From Cymbomonas tetramitiformis (lineage: Eukaryota > Chlorophyta > Pyramimonadophyceae > Pyramimonadales > Pyramimonadaceae), in NCBI GenBank assembly GCA_001247695.2, contig LGRX02012676.1:1-13325 (forward strand): a DNA stretch of 13,325 nt. Reading direction: 5' to 3'. The notes beneath the pieces are model-generated. The model was given only the letters and a program-made list of their open reading frames with translations, did not search any database and was not told the DNA's origin. Position numbers and translations under genes: made by a program. Each line of letters opens with the position of its first letter. Position 1 is the first letter of the stretch. Shown piece by piece: positions 12,327-13,325 of this stretch.

Positions 12327-13325
12327 ATGTCTGACGAAAAACTCTTTGGTGAAGGCTTCAAAGCGCAATCGGTGGAAGACCTTGACAACAGCGGCACACG
12401 AGAGGTCCGAAACTGCGCCAAGATCCTTAAACGCTTGTTGACGGACGAGCAGCTGGAAACGATTTTCCCCATTTCGGGGAACAAAAGTCAACTGTCCGGA
12501 ACGGGGTCGGAGGTGTTGCTCACTCCCGATATCATTGAGAACTGTTTTGAACACTACACGCCGGACGACGCGGCGTGTTACCGCAACCTGGCGTCGTGGC
12601 AATTTTTGAAATCGGTGACGCAAACCCAGTTCGTGGATAAGCTGGAGGAGGCGGAGAAACGAGGCACAAAACCAGGATTGTATGATATTTTCACAATGGC
12701 GAACGCGGCGGAGAAGAAGGAGGAGGCGAAGAAGGAGGGCGATGGGGAGGAGGAGGACGAGTCGGAGGTCGAGTCGGAGGAGGAGGCGAAGAAGGAGGGC
12801 GATGGGGAGGAGGAGGACGAGGAGGAGGACGACCAAGAGGACGAAATTGAGATCCACTGCGCACAGCCCGCCGCAGAGGACCCAGAGAAGAAGTACACAA
12901 CCTTCGCAACTAAGAACGGTTTTGAGGTGATCTACAAGCTGGACGAGGACGGGGTCCAGCAGCCCGCTGGACTCGAGAAATCGGACGAGGACAGCGACCG
13001 GTTGGTTCTCTGGAACTACTCAGAGAACTTGCTGATGAAGGCGGTGCTCACATTGGTGCGAGTGGATCAGTATTTGCCGCATTCTCAAAAGCATCTGGTG
13101 CACGTCATTAAAGAGTTCCAAGTCCCCAAGCAACCGGCGGAAGAGACCGTCGACTTTGATATGGAAAACTACCGCATCCTGAAGAGGGCGTTGGCGCCAG
13201 CAGCAGCCCTGCCAGAGCCAGCAGCAGAAGAAGCAGAAGCAAATGCAGAAGCAGGAGCAGCAGCAGCAGCAGTTCCAGCAGCAGAAGCAAAACCAGAAGC
13301 AGCAGCAGGAGAAGAAGAAGAAGAA
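12327..13325 (+). CDS. Acidic protein of unknown function, truncated by the window end
   Basis: An ATG at 12327 (A at -3) opens 333 codons without a stop to the last base. Layout: a globular N-terminal part (1-115: MSDEKLFGEGFKAQSVEDLD, later a block ending LASWQFLKSVTQTQF), a Glu/Lys/Asp-rich tract (about 130-175) with two exact 20-residue units, a second likely folded part (about 185-285: YTTFATKNGFEVIYKLDEDG, LWNYSENLLMKAVLTLVRVD) and an Ala/Glu/Pro-rich tail. The codon use is even and GC-biased through the folded parts. The upstream 60 bases are pyrimidine-rich, as in a 5' leader. No family is recognised; the acidic tract recalls histone-chaperone or nucleolar proteins, which is only composition. 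It is divergent from the transposon gene, 363 bp from its possible ATG. Confidence 0.75.
   Translation, partial: MSDEKLFGEGFKAQSVEDLDNSGTREVRNCAKILKRLLTDEQLETIFPISGNKSQLSGTGSEVLLTPDIIENCFEHYTPDDAACYRNLASWQFLKSVTQTQFVDKLEEAEKRGTKPGLYDIFTMANAAEKKEEAKKEGDGEEEDESEVESEEEAKKEGDGEEEDEEEDDQEDEIEIHCAQPAAEDPEKKYTTFATKNGFEVIYKLDEDGVQQPAGLEKSDEDSDRLVLWNYSENLLMKAVLTLVRVDQYLPHSQKHLVHVIKEFQVPKQPAEETVDFDMENYRILKRALAPAAALPEPAAEEAEANAEAGAAAAAVPAAEAKPEAAAGEEEEE
12720..12820 (+). repeat. 60 bp coding tandem duplication in a polypurine tract
   Basis: GAGGAGGCGAAGAAGGAGGG and the following 21 bases occur at 12720 and 12780, exactly 60 bp apart and identical over about 41 bases. The purine bias of the plus strand runs from about 12700 to 12845. 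The duplication lengthens the acidic tract by 20 residues and keeps the frame. Confidence 0.95.
13197..13325 (+). repeat. GCA/GAA trinucleotide-rich tail
   Basis: Runs of GCA, GAA and CCA codons encode an Ala/Glu/Pro-rich low-complexity tail of the 12327 gene, ending in five GAA codons at the window edge. The copy number is likely to vary and can be hard to assemble. Confidence 0.85.

Noticed and set aside
12306..13290. Leu-, Ser- or Pro-rich minus-strand frames and an Arg-rich plus-strand frame
   Set aside because: They are shadows of the purine-rich acidic tract and GCA/GAA tail of the plus-strand gene from 12327, which stays open for 333 codons from an ATG.

Overview
The window reads as repeat-rich nuclear DNA of a eukaryote, probably an alga or other protist. 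Long introns-or-intergenic stretches, several nested mobile elements, minisatellites and satellites, and gene fragments on both strands argue against a prokaryote. No rRNA, tRNA or CRISPR was recognised. The species cannot be told from the sequence. Several reading frames are broken by a single stop or frameshift, so part of the gene content is decaying or has introns I cannot place.

Layout. 1-1960: a degenerate gene with a SWIM-type zinc finger (minus strand, 140-1613), frameshifted and carrying a 31-residue tandem repeat. It lies between arrays of GCATGC-centred repeats in opposite orientation, followed by a long hairpin (1726-1950). 1960-3071: mostly non-coding, with a 23-28 bp minisatellite and a strong hairpin. 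3072-4196: a retrotransposon Gag-like frame with no ATG at its 5' end and no pol. 4197-4714: nothing recognised. 4715-5747: a minus-strand gene of unknown function, acidic/basic and repeat-bearing, with one in-frame TAG and a late frame change.

5733-9649 is the most interesting part. A small zinc-finger (RING-CH/C4HC3) gene starts near 5786, is cut at 5975 and resumes at 9419. Between lies a 3,443 bp insertion (5976-9418) with 13 bp terminal inverted repeats (TGGCTACTGCCCC), hairpins just inside both ends and a 4 bp direct duplication (CAAA). Removing the insertion and one CAAA joins the two halves in frame to give 138 codons ending in a complete zinc finger. The insertion has no transposase and is itself a stack of nested elements: a 663 bp MITE-like element (6294-6957), an ATCGAT-rich inverted-repeat element (7604-7862) and six copies of a 181 bp tandem repeat (about 7862-8965).

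9726-12145 looks like a DNA transposon: a minus-strand gene with a DUF7869-like, DDE/RNase-H-like core between inverted copies of TCAGATCGCACTAG, with a hairpin at its right end. From 12327 an unrelated, well-formed acidic protein gene runs off the window end. The recurring design of short terminal repeat plus adjoining hairpin plus 4 bp target duplication, seen in the outer insertion and the nested 663 bp element and partly in the 9726-12145 element, suggests a family of related cut-and-paste elements.
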